A stretch of 42,355 nt of DNA from CAZXYF01 sp964644705 (GCA_964644705.1 CAZXYF010000003.1:1-42355); one strand, 5' to 3'. Positions 17,859 to 27,253 are shown, counted from the stretch's first letter. Notes: a model not told the origin generated them from the sequence alone. Made by a program: numbers and translations.

Positions 17859-20800
17859 ATGCCAGATCTGATCGAGGAGTTTCGCAAACCGCCCGCCCGC
17901 TACCGTGGAAAACCATTCTGGGCCTGGAATGGCGAACTATCTGCTGATGAACTTCGTCGCCAGATTCGAGTGATGAATGAAATGGGACTGGGCGGGTTTT
18001 TTATGCACTCACGAGTGGGCCTGAACACCGATTATCTGTCGGAGGAATGGTTCCGAATGGTTCGGGCCTGTATCGATGAGGCTGAAAACCAGGGCATGGA
18101 AGCCTGGCTCTATGATGAGGACCGGTGGCCGTCGGGAGCGGGAGGGGGCTACGTGACCCGGCATGAGAAGTATCGCCGCCGCAGCCTGGTTATGACTTTG
18201 AGGGACGCGGAAAATCTTGACCCAGAGATGGATTATCTCGCGCTCTTTGCCGGTGACGTGGCGGAACGTTCGGTGCGGAACCTGCGGCGTCTTGAAGACT
18301 TGGATGCTGCGCGGGAGTTGGCCGGGGAAGACCGGACGATCCTTGCTTTCAGCGTCAAAATTGATGACCCCAGCCCCTGGTACAACGGCTACACATATCT
18401 CGATACGTTGAACCAGGAGGCGGTCCAGAAATTTATCGAAGTAACGCATGAGTCGTACCTGCGGCAGGTCGGGGACCATTTTGGGGAAATCGTGCCCGGT
18501 ATATTTACGGACGAGCCCAATTACGGGACGGTGATGGAATCGGTTGAAGTGGAGGGAGTTGAGGGAACGGCCATACCATGGAGTGTCCCGTTGCCAGAAA
18601 CATTTCGGGAGCGATATGGCTATGATCTGATGGAGTATCTTCCGGAGGTCTTTCTGGATCCGGATGGTGACCCCATATCCCAGGTCCGGTGGCACTATAT
18701 GGATTGTATAACGCATATGTTCACCGAGGCGTTTGCCCGTCAGATTGGAGACTGGTGCGAGGCCAATGATCTCCTCCATACCGGACATGTATTAGAAGAA
18801 CCGACTCTTGCCTCCCAAACGCGTGTGGTTGGGTCGGCGATGCGGTTTTACGAGCACATGCAGGCACCGGGCATGGACTGCCTGACCGAACACCGGCCGG
18901 AGTACGGAACGGCGAAGCAGTGTTCCAGTGCCCAACGTCAGATGGGGCGCCGCTGGGTTCTCAGCGAAACATACGGTTGCACCGGGTGGGACTTCCCTTT
19001 CGAAGGCCATAAGGCTGTCGGCGATTGGCAGGCGGCCCTTGGCGTGAATCTCCGGTGTCAGCATCTTTCGTGGTATACGATGGCCGGTCAGGCCAAACGG
19101 GATTATCCGGCGTCCATCCATTATCAGTCTCCCTGGTGGCGATTTTACGATCATGTGGAGGATTATTTCGCCCGGGTCAATAGCCTGTTGAGCAAAGGCA
19201 ATGCGGAACGCTCGGTTCTGGTTATTCATCCCGTTGAAAGTGTCTGGGCGCTGGCCGGTCAGGATTGGGAAGACCATGAGATTGTGCAGGAAATGGATGC
19301 AAAACACAGAACGCTGCGTCGCTGGCTTCTGGAAGAACATATTGATTTTGATTATGGCGACGAGGGTATGCTGGAGGAGTGGGGTGAGGTGATGGCCGAT
19401 GAACAGAATCCCCAATTGCGGCTGTGCCAGGCCCATTACAAGACAGCACTTGTTCCCCCCATGGTCACCATGCGGCGTACGACGGTTGAGTTGCTCGAGC
19501 AGTTCGCTGCTGCTGGCGGCAATGTGATTTTCTGTGACGCCCCACCCACTCACGTGGATGCGGATGTGGTGGACCCGGAGGTGTTCGAGTTTGTTACCCG
19601 CTGTATCGACGTTGCGTTTGAGCGGACGGAAATTGTCGATGCCGTCGGGGCAGCCTCCCGCACCGTTAGCATTCGGAAGGAAAACGGTGGTGAACACTCG
19701 GACGTGCTGTATCAACTGCGTCACCACGACGGCAATCATTATTTGTTCATCTGTAACACGAACCGGGAGGAAACAGCGGGACCTCTCACTGTGGAAGTCT
19801 CCTGCGCCGGTCCGGTGCAGCGGTGGGATGCGGAGAATGGACAGCGTTATCAGGTTGAAGCGGAAAAGAAGGAGAGCGGCGTCAGGTTTTCTGCATCGCT
19901 CCCAGCCTCAGGAAGCGCTCTGTTTGTGCTCGGACGGCAGGACGAGAACGTGATTGAAACTGATCATCGGACGGAGATCCGCCGTGAGGAACTGGGCGAA
20001 GACGGCTGGACCATTCAATTGAGTGAACCCAATGTTCTGGTTCTTGATTACGTGAGTTTTCGAGTGGACGGGGGAAAGTGGCATGGGCCCGACGAAGTGC
20101 TGAAAGCGGATCAAAAGATCCGGGACAGGATGGGTGTGGAACGACGTGGTGGACGTATGGTCCAGCCGTGGAAACGACAGAATGGGGAGTCGGGCGCGCG
20201 GGTGATGCTGGAGTTGGCCTCAGAGTTCCAGATTGATACATTGCCAGAAGGACCGATGGAACTGGCTCTGGAACAGCCCAATCGCTACACAGTAGAGATC
20301 AACGGGCATAAACTGCTGGCGGACGCTGATTGTGGTTGGTGGGTTGACCGCGCGATTCGCACCATTCCGTTGGATCCGACAGTCCTGCGGGAAGGCAAAA
20401 ATACCCTGAAATTGCAGGGTCCCTACGATCAAGAAGCCGGATTGGAGGCGGTATATTTGCTGGGTGATTTCGCTGTCACTCTCATGGATTCTGAGCCGTA
20501 CCTGAAACGATCCCTCGATCCGGGATTCGGTGATTGGACCCGGCAGGGAATGCCGTTTTACAGTGGCGCAATGACCTACCGCAAGAAGTTGGAATTGGAG
20601 AAATCGCCCGATTGCTCGGGAGTGCGTGTGGCGTTTCCCGATTTTCGTGGGGCCTGCGCCCGGGTATTGATCGACGGGGAAACGGCTGGGATTGCGGGGT
20701 GGCCCCCGTACGAGGTGGATATCACTGAACATGTGGGAAACCGAAAAGAAATCGAGCTGGCGGTGGAAGTGATTTCGCACCGGCGGAATACCTTTGGCCC

Positions 20801-20936
20801 GCTTCACAATATCGAGACCCGGCCTGAGTGGACCGGTCCGGCCCAATTTGTCAGTGCTGGCGAACAGTGGCAGAGAGGATACAATCTTGTTCCCACAGGA
20901 TGCATGGTGCCCCCCGTTTTGTGTTATTATGACTGA
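17859..20936 (+). CDS. GH106-like glycoside hydrolase (possible alpha-L-rhamnosidase)
   Basis: A 1025-residue protein. The N-terminal segment PFWAWNGELSADELRRQI and GGFFMHSRVGL begin a TIM barrel as in glycoside hydrolase family 106 and relatives, which remove rhamnose from plant or algal polysaccharides. YDEDRWPSG (about residue 85), FTDEPNYG (about 216) and a later TYGCTGWDF are candidate catalytic or sugar-binding loops. The C-terminal third (after about 700) looks like beta-sandwich domains. No signal peptide is visible, so it may act inside the cell on imported oligosaccharides. GAGG lies 8 bases before the ATG. Substrate is inferred only from family resemblance. Confidence 0.75.
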   Translation: MPDLIEEFRKPPARYRGKPFWAWNGELSADELRRQIRVMNEMGLGGFFMHSRVGLNTDYLSEEWFRMVRACIDEAENQGMEAWLYDEDRWPSGAGGGYVTRHEKYRRRSLVMTLRDAENLDPEMDYLALFAGDVAERSVRNLRRLEDLDAARELAGEDRTILAFSVKIDDPSPWYNGYTYLDTLNQEAVQKFIEVTHESYLRQVGDHFGEIVPGIFTDEPNYGTVMESVEVEGVEGTAIPWSVPLPETFRERYGYDLMEYLPEVFLDPDGDPISQVRWHYMDCITHMFTEAFARQIGDWCEANDLLHTGHVLEEPTLASQTRVVGSAMRFYEHMQAPGMDCLTEHRPEYGTAKQCSSAQRQMGRRWVLSETYGCTGWDFPFEGHKAVGDWQAALGVNLRCQHLSWYTMAGQAKRDYPASIHYQSPWWRFYDHVEDYFARVNSLLSKGNAERSVLVIHPVESVWALAGQDWEDHEIVQEMDAKHRTLRRWLLEEHIDFDYGDEGMLEEWGEVMADEQNPQLRLCQAHYKTALVPPMVTMRRTTVELLEQFAAAGGNVIFCDAPPTHVDADVVDPEVFEFVTRCIDVAFERTEIVDAVGAASRTVSIRKENGGEHSDVLYQLRHHDGNHYLFICNTNREETAGPLTVEVSCAGPVQRWDAENGQRYQVEAEKKESGVRFSASLPASGSALFVLGRQDENVIETDHRTEIRREELGEDGWTIQLSEPNVLVLDYVSFRVDGGKWHGPDEVLKADQKIRDRMGVERRGGRMVQPWKRQNGESGARVMLELASEFQIDTLPEGPMELALEQPNRYTVEINGHKLLADADCGWWVDRAIRTIPLDPTVLREGKNTLKLQGPYDQEAGLEAVYLLGDFAVTLMDSEPYLKRSLDPGFGDWTRQGMPFYSGAMTYRKKLELEKSPDCSGVRVAFPDFRGACARVLIDGETAGIAGWPPYEVDITEHVGNRKEIELAVEVISHRRNTFGPLHNIETRPEWTGPAQFVSAGEQWQRGYNLVPTGCMVPPVLCYYD

Positions 20937-21045
20937 CGAATCTGGTTGTTTTGGAATACAGATACGGAATTGGACCATGTTTGGAACCCGGCCCATTGGT
21001 CGGACATTCCTGGATGATGGTGTCAAGTAACGCTCGGGAGGGAAA

Positions 21046-21432
21046 ATGATGATTGCTGGTGAAAGAAGGCTGACCATGATCGAGGTCATCGCGGTGATTG
21101 TTGCGGTCGTGCTTCTGGTGGCCAGTATAATCCCTCTCTACTTTTCAATGGTGGGAAGGACGCAGGAGGCCGAGATTATCTCCACGTTGAGGCGTGTTTC
21201 GGCGGCGCAAAAAATGTATAAAGGGGAGTTCGCCCGGTATCCCGACGATAAAAGTGACCTTGAATCAGCCGGGTTCATCGACCCAGAGGATTATGATGAT
21301 TTGAAGTATCTGGAGTATTCTGAAATCAGCATACCCTCCGCTGGCGTGAGTCGCTGGAGTGGCACTATTGAAGGATACGATTACAATCAGGTTGAGATGT
21401 TGCCCGGCGGAAAGGTGTCACGCTCAGAATAG
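21046..21432 (+). CDS. Type IV pseudopilin-like protein with unusual cleavage site
   Basis: A 128-residue protein with a short positively charged leader, then LTMIEV and a hydrophobic helix (about residues 13-32), the class III pilin pattern with the conserved Glu5. The residue before the cleavage site is Arg (GERR/LTMIEV) instead of the normal Gly, so prepilin peptidase may not process it. The small globular head contains QKMYKGEFARYP, a common pseudopilin stretch. GGGAGGG precedes the paired ATGs at 21046 and 21049. No pilus assembly genes lie nearby. It sits just after the GH106-like gene, and its role may be secretion or surface display. Confidence 0.7.
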   Translation: MMIAGERRLTMIEVIAVIVAVVLLVASIIPLYFSMVGRTQEAEIISTLRRVSAAQKMYKGEFARYPDDKSDLESAGFIDPEDYDDLKYLEYSEISIPSAGVSRWSGTIEGYDYNQVEMLPGGKVSRSE

Positions 21433-21436
21433 AAAG

Positions 21437-21991
21437 ATGCTTCCCATGACGCAGGATGATCGTCCGTCGAACAGGAATGCTGGTTTTTTTCGTCGTGTCA
21501 GGAGATGGGTCGGTGGGGTGAAAAGATCGGCGGATGAAAGATTCGGGCTGCTTTCCCGATTTGTGCAGTTTGGTGGCGTGGGGGCATCGGGGGTCATCGT
21601 TGATCTGAGTTTCCTGACAATTTTTTTGCAGCTCGGGGGGGCGATGGCCGTCTCGCGGATTCTGGCAATATGGATTGCCATGACGTGGAATTATTTCGGG
21701 AATCGAGCAATCACTTTCCGTGACAGTGAACGCTCCGCTCCGTTCAGGCAGTACGGAAGGTTTGTGGCTTCATGCAGTCTGGGAGCAGGAATCAACTGGA
21801 CCGTGTCCATGTTGCTGATTTACATGGTTCCGAAGTTCTTTTTGCAGCCGCAGCTGTGTGCTCTGGGTGGGATCATGGCGGGCCTGGTGAGCAATTTTGT
21901 TCTCGCCCATCGCTGGGTTTTTGCGCGGAGGGAATCCTCGAGTGAGATCGATGATTCACTCCGGGATGAGGGAAATGGCTGTTCAGGTTAG
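21437..21991 (+). CDS. GtrA-like membrane protein
   Basis: A 184-residue protein with about four membrane helices. LSRFVQFGGVGASGVIVDL (about residues 39-57) and NYFGNRAITFR (about 88-98) are GtrA signatures, and FVLAHRWVF closes the family domain. GtrA proteins are thought to help flip or use lipid-linked sugars in surface polysaccharide synthesis. The N-terminus is basic. The frame is open upstream into the pseudopilin gene; ATG 21437 lies 5 bases after that gene's stop and is preferred over ATG 21446, though neither has a strong ribosome site. Confidence 0.8.
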   Translation: MLPMTQDDRPSNRNAGFFRRVRRWVGGVKRSADERFGLLSRFVQFGGVGASGVIVDLSFLTIFLQLGGAMAVSRILAIWIAMTWNYFGNRAITFRDSERSAPFRQYGRFVASCSLGAGINWTVSMLLIYMVPKFFLQPQLCALGGIMAGLVSNFVLAHRWVFARRESSSEIDDSLRDEGNGCSG

Positions 21992-22150
21992 CCGAGTTGT
22001 TCCATGGAGCCGATATTTGAACGGCTAACGTGTGTGTGTCCTATCCGGCCTGCTGGATGTCGCCGGATAAAAATAAGGAGTTTCCTGTCCGTTTTTGCTT
22101 CCCCCACGCAGCAGGCGGCGCGGCGGGTTGATGGAGGCTGTGGAAAACGA

Positions 22151-22717
22151 TCACTTTTTCTTTCTCATCTTTTTCGCCTTCCGCATCAGTTTTTTGAATT
22201 TCTGGCGACTTACTCTTTCCACGCGGCCGTCGCGGAAGAGCACCATTCGAGAACCATTGCTTTTGAACGAACGCCTCTCCCACATGATGGGGATGTCCGG
22301 ATTCACATTCCGTAATGTGTTGGGGAGGTGGGATGGGAAGACATAATCGATATCGTCCGGATAGTTCTTCACGGCGTCTTCGCGGCTTGGGTGGTAAAAA
22401 ACCTTTTTGTTGTCTATGTAATCGTTCAGCACCACCGGGAATTTATCGCGCGGTGGTAACTTGCCGTCGTGGTCATTGACATACCACGTTACGGCCATAT
22501 ACAGCTCTCTGAGGTGGTTCATTGACTGGTTGCTTCTGGCCTTCTCGCGGGTTTTCATGAAGCGTTTCCAACTGCCATTTATGTCGCGACAGGACACCAG
22601 TGCCAGCGTGTCGGGTGGAAGAGTGTCCTCCAGCTGCACGGAATCCGCTGCCCGGGCCGTGCTGAGTGCAAGCATCGACATCAAGACAACGATCAACCAG
22701 GTCGCTTTACGTTTCAT
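22151..22717 (-). CDS. Secreted protein with an H-X9-DG-like C-terminal domain
   Basis: A 188-residue protein with a typical signal peptide (about residues 1-23, ending STARA). After it, LPPDTLALVSCRDI recalls the start of DUF3352-type proteins. The middle and end (LYMAVTWYVNDHDGKLPP, then RMVLFRDGRVERVS) follow the pattern of prepilin-like H-X9-DG proteins common in planctomycetes and relatives, but the pilin helix is absent and the His is replaced. The tail is strongly basic (KKAKKMRKKK-like). GGAAGGG precedes the ATG. It could be a shortened hybrid of two families. Function unknown. Confidence 0.65.
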   Translation of the reverse strand: MKRKATWLIVVLMSMLALSTARAADSVQLEDTLPPDTLALVSCRDINGSWKRFMKTREKARSNQSMNHLRELYMAVTWYVNDHDGKLPPRDKFPVVLNDYIDNKKVFYHPSREDAVKNYPDDIDYVFPSHLPNTLRNVNPDIPIMWERRSFKSNGSRMVLFRDGRVERVSRQKFKKLMRKAKKMRKKK

Positions 22718-23086
22718 ATGTTAGCCCTTCCCCATAAAAAGTAGATTGTCCCAACTGTATGCTCAGTAAACCGTATCCCTGCCTTTTATGCAAGTAAGGT
22801 GTACCCAGACCTCCGTGGTCCTTCAGACCACTGGGTTTTTGATGCCCTGCTTGCCGGGCTTGCCCCGGTAGAAGGGTGTACCTGTGCACTAAGCGGTCTT
22901 GCAGAGATGTCCTGAGGTTCTGGCAAGTAAAAAGAGCAAAAAACCTGAGAATCGCCGGGGCAAACCCGGCGGATTTCCTCGATTGTTCAGCCTTGTGTGT
23001 GGGTTGATACCTAAACATTCCCACGGCAAGCGCGGGGGGGCCGTCCACACGACACAGCATCAACCAACAGCAAGATCTCGCGGCGT
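22718..23086. other. Intergenic region with palindromic repeat copy A
   Basis: About 370 bases between two minus-strand genes. It holds the repeat described at 22804-22892. Nothing coding was recognised; a minus-strand frame of 138 codons across it has no motif and runs through the hairpins. Confidence 0.5.
22804..22892 (+). repeat. REP-like palindromic repeat, copy A
   Basis: Two adjacent hairpins. GTGGTC (22815-22820) pairs with GACCAC (22826-22831) and is followed by TGGGTTTTT, like a plus-strand terminator. CCGGGC-TT-GCCCCGG follows, then GGTAGAAGGGTGTAC and TGCACTA. The second part (22854-22892) matches copy B at 26518-26552 with small differences. No transposase gene is nearby. Confidence 0.5.
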
Positions 23087-26000
23087 TTATCGCCGAATAT
23101 CCCCGAAATCGGTCGGTTGCCAACCGCCAGCGGTGCGCACGAAGCGAATCGAGCGCCCTGTCGCCAGGTCGATGATAATTTCTCCCGGATGGTGCTGTAA
23201 TTCCGCCGGGCCGAGATGCCCGCCCGTGGCGTCCTGGAAGACGGTGATAAGTGGATTCTCCGGGTTTGTCCGGTAGGTTGCGGTGGCCGGGAAGTGTCGG
23301 CAGTCGGCGAATTTATACCCCCAGTGCACATCGTTCAAATCCCGTTCCGGCTGGAGGGATATATCGAGGTCGGGGTGACCCAGGAGCTGCAGGTAGAGTG
23401 TGGCCTCGTCGCCCTCGACGAAAAAGTTCGGTTCGTCGGTCGGCAGCCGCGTTCGTCCCCCGCACTGATACTGCGCGGTCACCTGTCCACAGGCAGAATC
23501 GGGCGTGACGATGTCATCCAGCAGCACCAGTTCAGTATCGCTCAGCATGATCAGATGCCGCACAACCCGTTTGGCGGCTCCGCGGTAGGCAGCGGTTGCG
23601 TCGCAGGCGAGATACCGCAGGTCCCCCTCTTCGGCATAACTGAGTTTGCCGACGTAGCCGCGTGGTTGCTCGGGCGTCGTGCTGTCGATGATCGGCAGGC
23701 TGTGGTGTTTCGGCTCGCCCTTGTAATATCCCGGATCGATCATAAGTCGCTCACCGCGAACGTGGATGAAATAACTGCCCGTATCCGGCTGGTTGTGATG
23801 GGTGTATGGCGGGCGCGATCCCTTCAATCCCGCGGTCAGTGTGCAGTCATAATTCATATTGGAGCGCATGATGCCGTATTGAATGTCGTCCAGAACCATA
23901 ACCGTGGGGAGTTCGGGTTGATCGTGCTGCTCCGGTATGTCCGGCCGGAACAACAGTCCCCAGAAACCACCGCAGGAATAGGGGGTTGGTCTGTCAGCTT
24001 TCTGACGCTGAACATATTCGCGTTGAGCATGATCACCGTACCAGGCGCCGAACTTATCGTCGTAGTGGGCCGCGCAAAACCAGGCAATGGGACTGCCAAC
24101 GGGCAACGGGATGGTATCGTTGAAACCATGGAGGTTTCCATCATTGCTGAGCGATATTTTCACCATGTTCATGGCTTTCCGCATAGCTGGATGACTCAGC
24201 AACCCGTCGTCATCCCCCCGCATGCGTTCGAGGGCCACCGCAAACTTCAAAAAGCTTGTCGTTCCATATTGCCAGTATTGCGCGCCCTCGGTGTTGCCCC
24301 CTTCTGTCCCATTGCAGTAGTCCAGCCAGTTTCCAATAAATTTACGGGCGTAATACAGCCCCTCGCGTGCCAGCTCGGGACGTTCCCTCAGCAAAACCAA
24401 ACTTAACACCCCACCGCCTGAATTGCAGACCGGATTAGCGTTGGGAATGGCGGTTGTGTTCCAGTGTCGTTCCCGCGCAGTTTTGAGATACAACTTTAGA
24501 ACTCGTGTCAGCAAGCGAATCCAGATCTCGCGTTCCTCATCACTGAGATGTTGATGAAAAGCGTCGTAGGATATCGCCAGAGATTTCGCCAGACCGCCGG
24601 TGTTCAGCTCCATATATGGCGAGGTGATCATCACTTCATCGGCGACTTCGATGTATCGGGTGGCCAGACGGATAAGGCGGTCGTCACCGCTCAGCACCCA
24701 TTTTTTGAAATATTTGCTACCCTGTGAAGCCAGATGCACGCGGAATTCATTGAAGCATTCGATGGCGCACTGCAGAACCGTGCGATTGTGCCGGAACAGT
24801 TCCCGGTCGCTCAGGTCATCCGGTTGGGATTCCAGAATCTCGCGTGTCTCCCGGGGAATCGCAATCTCGGAAAACGCTTCCTCCGAATAAAAATCGGGAC
24901 GGGCGAGCAGCTCATTGAGCGCATCCAGAACCGTGCTGACGGCCTCCTCGGATTCATTGGTTGTTCGGTCGATTTCGCGGAAAGCCTCTTTAGCAGATTC
25001 AGGCATGAGATTCCAGATGTAGAGATGTGCCCGCGGTCCCTCCTCATCCTCCTGCGGAAGCATGGATTCCCGGGCAATTCGGAGCCAGTTGCCCGCGGAG
25101 GGGGTTACCTCCAGCGATGCCTCGTGGGGGGGATCGGGGATTTCCCCTTCGTCGAAATCGCTTTCGTCCGGCTGCATACCGCTGACAATATGCTCAAAAG
25201 CCGGCTTTTCAGCCTTACGTCGGAGCGATTCCAGCTCGTCTTCGTTGAAGAACAGGTAGGGATGATTCAGTTCATCCAACTCGATCCCATGTTCCTCGTC
25301 CATTCCGGCTCGGAGTGTTACCGCCCCCAGCTCGGTCCGGGGTTGGTTTCTCTCCTCAAACGCCACTCGGAAACGCGTATACTGGGGGCGTTCAAGCTGC
25401 AACTGGATCGGAATCCGGGCGGTGCCAGGTGAGAGCTCGAGGTTGTGGGAACGCGTTTCTCCGGGACGATCTTCCCCACGATCCTGCGTGAGGGCCAGGG
25501 TCCCGCGTATTTCCTCCGAGGTATGGTTGGTCAGGACAACTGAGGCGTCCGTTTTGCCTTCGGACTGTTCGCCCGCGACGAGATTCAGTTCCCCCAGCGT
25601 GACTGCCGGGAGAGTGTCGCTAAAAACGAATTCGCCGAACCGTTCGGAGTGATTGAAACCCAATTGCACGGGAGCGCTGCCCCGTATTTCCGGATAATTC
25701 TTTCCCCAGCGGGTGTGCGCGATCACTCCTCGAACCACATCGCCGGGATTCGGCTTTTCAAGCTTCAGAGTGTCGAAAGGGAGGGTGGCGCTGAGTTCCC
25801 AACCGGAGTCCAATACCTCGACATCGCAGGACACTCCCGCGGGGTTATCCTCGGGGGTGAGCACGCGTCCGCTGCTCGCGAGAATAATCTGGACCTGATC
25901 CAGGTCCCGGTTGTCGTCGGGCAGCACGCGGAGTTCAATATGGTCCTGCTCCCAGAAGTGAGGACTGGATGGGGACCGGTCGGGGTGAATGATGGGCTGT

Positions 26001-26239
26001 GGGTCATCGATGGTGGCAGCGACGTGGAGCCCCGCCGCATCATAGGACATTTTCAGGATCGGGGGTTGTTCGGGGATGGATTCGCCGAATGGGTCTGTTG
26101 TCAGCGGAACCCCGGGGCAATTGCTCAGATGACTGGCCGGTTCCCTGTAGATTTTGTATCGTGGCGGGGAAAAACGGTTGCGGGGTTGAAAACCGGCGTG
26201 GAGATGGTGCTGAAGGTCTGAGGATTGTGATCCATTCAT
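23087..26239 (-). CDS. Heparinase II/III-like polysaccharide lyase with N-terminal CBM9-like domain
   Basis: A 1050-residue protein. Residues about 20-215 look like a carbohydrate-binding module of the CBM9/DOMON type (HFWEQDHIELRVLPD). A middle beta region precedes an alpha/alpha-toroid (about 330-760) with HPYLFF, NTTAIPNANPVCN and GGNTEGAQYWQYGT, the typical lyase core. A C-terminal beta-sandwich heparinase II/III domain contains HHNQPDTGSYFI and GERLMIDPGYY, where His and Tyr would act in beta-elimination of uronic acids. No clear signal peptide is seen at the chosen ATG, which has GGAG 7 bases upstream. The likely substrate is a uronic-acid polysaccharide such as alginate, ulvan or a glycosaminoglycan; which one cannot be said. 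Confidence 0.85.
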   Translation of the reverse strand: MNGSQSSDLQHHLHAGFQPRNRFSPPRYKIYREPASHLSNCPGVPLTTDPFGESIPEQPPILKMSYDAAGLHVAATIDDPQPIIHPDRSPSSPHFWEQDHIELRVLPDDNRDLDQVQIILASSGRVLTPEDNPAGVSCDVEVLDSGWELSATLPFDTLKLEKPNPGDVVRGVIAHTRWGKNYPEIRGSAPVQLGFNHSERFGEFVFSDTLPAVTLGELNLVAGEQSEGKTDASVVLTNHTSEEIRGTLALTQDRGEDRPGETRSHNLELSPGTARIPIQLQLERPQYTRFRVAFEERNQPRTELGAVTLRAGMDEEHGIELDELNHPYLFFNEDELESLRRKAEKPAFEHIVSGMQPDESDFDEGEIPDPPHEASLEVTPSAGNWLRIARESMLPQEDEEGPRAHLYIWNLMPESAKEAFREIDRTTNESEEAVSTVLDALNELLARPDFYSEEAFSEIAIPRETREILESQPDDLSDRELFRHNRTVLQCAIECFNEFRVHLASQGSKYFKKWVLSGDDRLIRLATRYIEVADEVMITSPYMELNTGGLAKSLAISYDAFHQHLSDEEREIWIRLLTRVLKLYLKTARERHWNTTAIPNANPVCNSGGGVLSLVLLRERPELAREGLYYARKFIGNWLDYCNGTEGGNTEGAQYWQYGTTSFLKFAVALERMRGDDDGLLSHPAMRKAMNMVKISLSNDGNLHGFNDTIPLPVGSPIAWFCAAHYDDKFGAWYGDHAQREYVQRQKADRPTPYSCGGFWGLLFRPDIPEQHDQPELPTVMVLDDIQYGIMRSNMNYDCTLTAGLKGSRPPYTHHNQPDTGSYFIHVRGERLMIDPGYYKGEPKHHSLPIIDSTTPEQPRGYVGKLSYAEEGDLRYLACDATAAYRGAAKRVVRHLIMLSDTELVLLDDIVTPDSACGQVTAQYQCGGRTRLPTDEPNFFVEGDEATLYLQLLGHPDLDISLQPERDLNDVHWGYKFADCRHFPATATYRTNPENPLITVFQDATGGHLGPAELQHHPGEIIIDLATGRSIRFVRTAGGWQPTDFGDIRR

Positions 26240-26728
26240 GAGAGGACTCCAGTGGGGGATTGTGGGTAACGGACGGTGGGTATTACAGAAAAGATTCTGA
26301 GATCGTCTGATCTGCTGATAGATGATGCCACATGTGACCTATATAAAACAAGCCGCGGGACGGAGGATCAAGCAAAAATATGCTGTCCCCAGTTTTCTTC
26401 GGTTTCCTCAGTGCTCTCCAAAATGTTCAGAAGTGAGTTTTTGCGGGGTTTTCAGGTGCTTTTGAGCCCGGAATAGTGATCATCTCGCAAACCACGTTAT
26501 TCCAGAAGGGCCCACTACCGGGCTTGCCCGGTAGGAATGTACTTCTGCACTATCCGAAGATGCGCAAACAACGCGACAGGGCCTTCTGGCAGGGCGCTGG
26601 AGCCATCAAGAAGATCCTGTGGTTTGCTCCCCACGAGAAAGGCTTCCGGGGATCGGACGGTTTCTGGATCGCATAAATTGTGGGTGGTTTCTCCGGATGC
26701 ACCTGCGGTAATGCGGATGTAGGGCGGG
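26240..26728. other. Intergenic region with palindromic repeat copy B
   Basis: About 490 bases. It carries the perfect palindrome at 26515-26534. Plus-strand frames of 66 codons have no motif. An AT-rich stretch near 26338-26348 could serve the lyase gene as a -10 on the minus strand, but no good -35 accompanies it. Confidence 0.45.
26515..26552 (+). repeat. REP-like palindromic repeat, copy B
   Basis: CTACCGGGC-TT-GCCCGGTAG at 26515-26534 is a perfect 9-bp palindrome bounded by CTAC/GTAG. It is followed by GAATGTACTTCTGCACTAT, which copy A shares in similar form. GTAG-bounded palindromes are typical of REP elements moved by RAYT transposases; none is visible in the window. Confidence 0.55.
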
Positions 26729-27253
26729 TCATAGCAGGCAGAAGGTGACGATGACGATCATGACGACCCCGCAGAAAACCTTCGCGATACTTCCCAGTAT
26801 TCGTCCGATCAGTGCTCCTCTGGCCACTTTATTAGCCGCAGTGAAGGTGCGGGATCGCTGGTATTCGACGATGTATGCGCCCGCGAATGTTCCCACGAGA
26901 GCGCCGAGAATGGATCCGATGATCGGGAGGACGAAGGAACCGGCAATGGCACCGATGATACCACCGGTTATCGCTCCGAAGGAACTCCAGATACTGCCCT
27001 CGGCCTGACTGGCCCCCAGAAAACCAGCTGCTGCTTCGATCAGTTCCGCGATGATACCCAGCGCCAGCAGTATGGCCACAACCCACAGGGAAAGCATTTG
27101 GCCGCCGGTGGCCAGGCTGAGGATAAGTGCGGCGATTACGATCAGGAACTCCCCCGGCACCCCGAAGGGGATGATCACGATACCGGCGATCATCACCAGG
27201 TACAGCACGATGTAGCCGATGCCGGTGCCCAAAAGCTGCAGGAACTCTGTCAT
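26729..27253 (-). CDS. DUF456 membrane protein
   Basis: A 174-residue, very hydrophobic protein with about five membrane segments and glycine-rich helices (GAITGGIIGAIAGSF, GALVGTFAGAYIVEY), the pattern of the DUF456 family. Its function is unknown. The ATG overlaps the stop of the PqiC-like lipoprotein gene (ATGA), so it is the last gene of the Mla-type operon. A role at the membrane alongside the transporter is possible, but only position supports that. Confidence 0.85.
   Translation of the reverse strand: MTEFLQLLGTGIGYIVLYLVMIAGIVIIPFGVPGEFLIVIAALILSLATGGQMLSLWVVAILLALGIIAELIEAAAGFLGASQAEGSIWSSFGAITGGIIGAIAGSFVLPIIGSILGALVGTFAGAYIVEYQRSRTFTAANKVARGALIGRILGSIAKVFCGVVMIVIVTFCLL

Noticed and set aside
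18009..21089. Three long minus-strand frames (259, 315 and 289 codons) opposite the GH106-like gene
   Set aside because: The GC-rich third positions of the real gene keep the opposite strand open; none has a family motif.
23216..24406. Plus-strand frame of 396 codons inside the lyase gene
   Set aside because: Antisense shadow of the heparinase-like gene, with no motif and no ribosome site.
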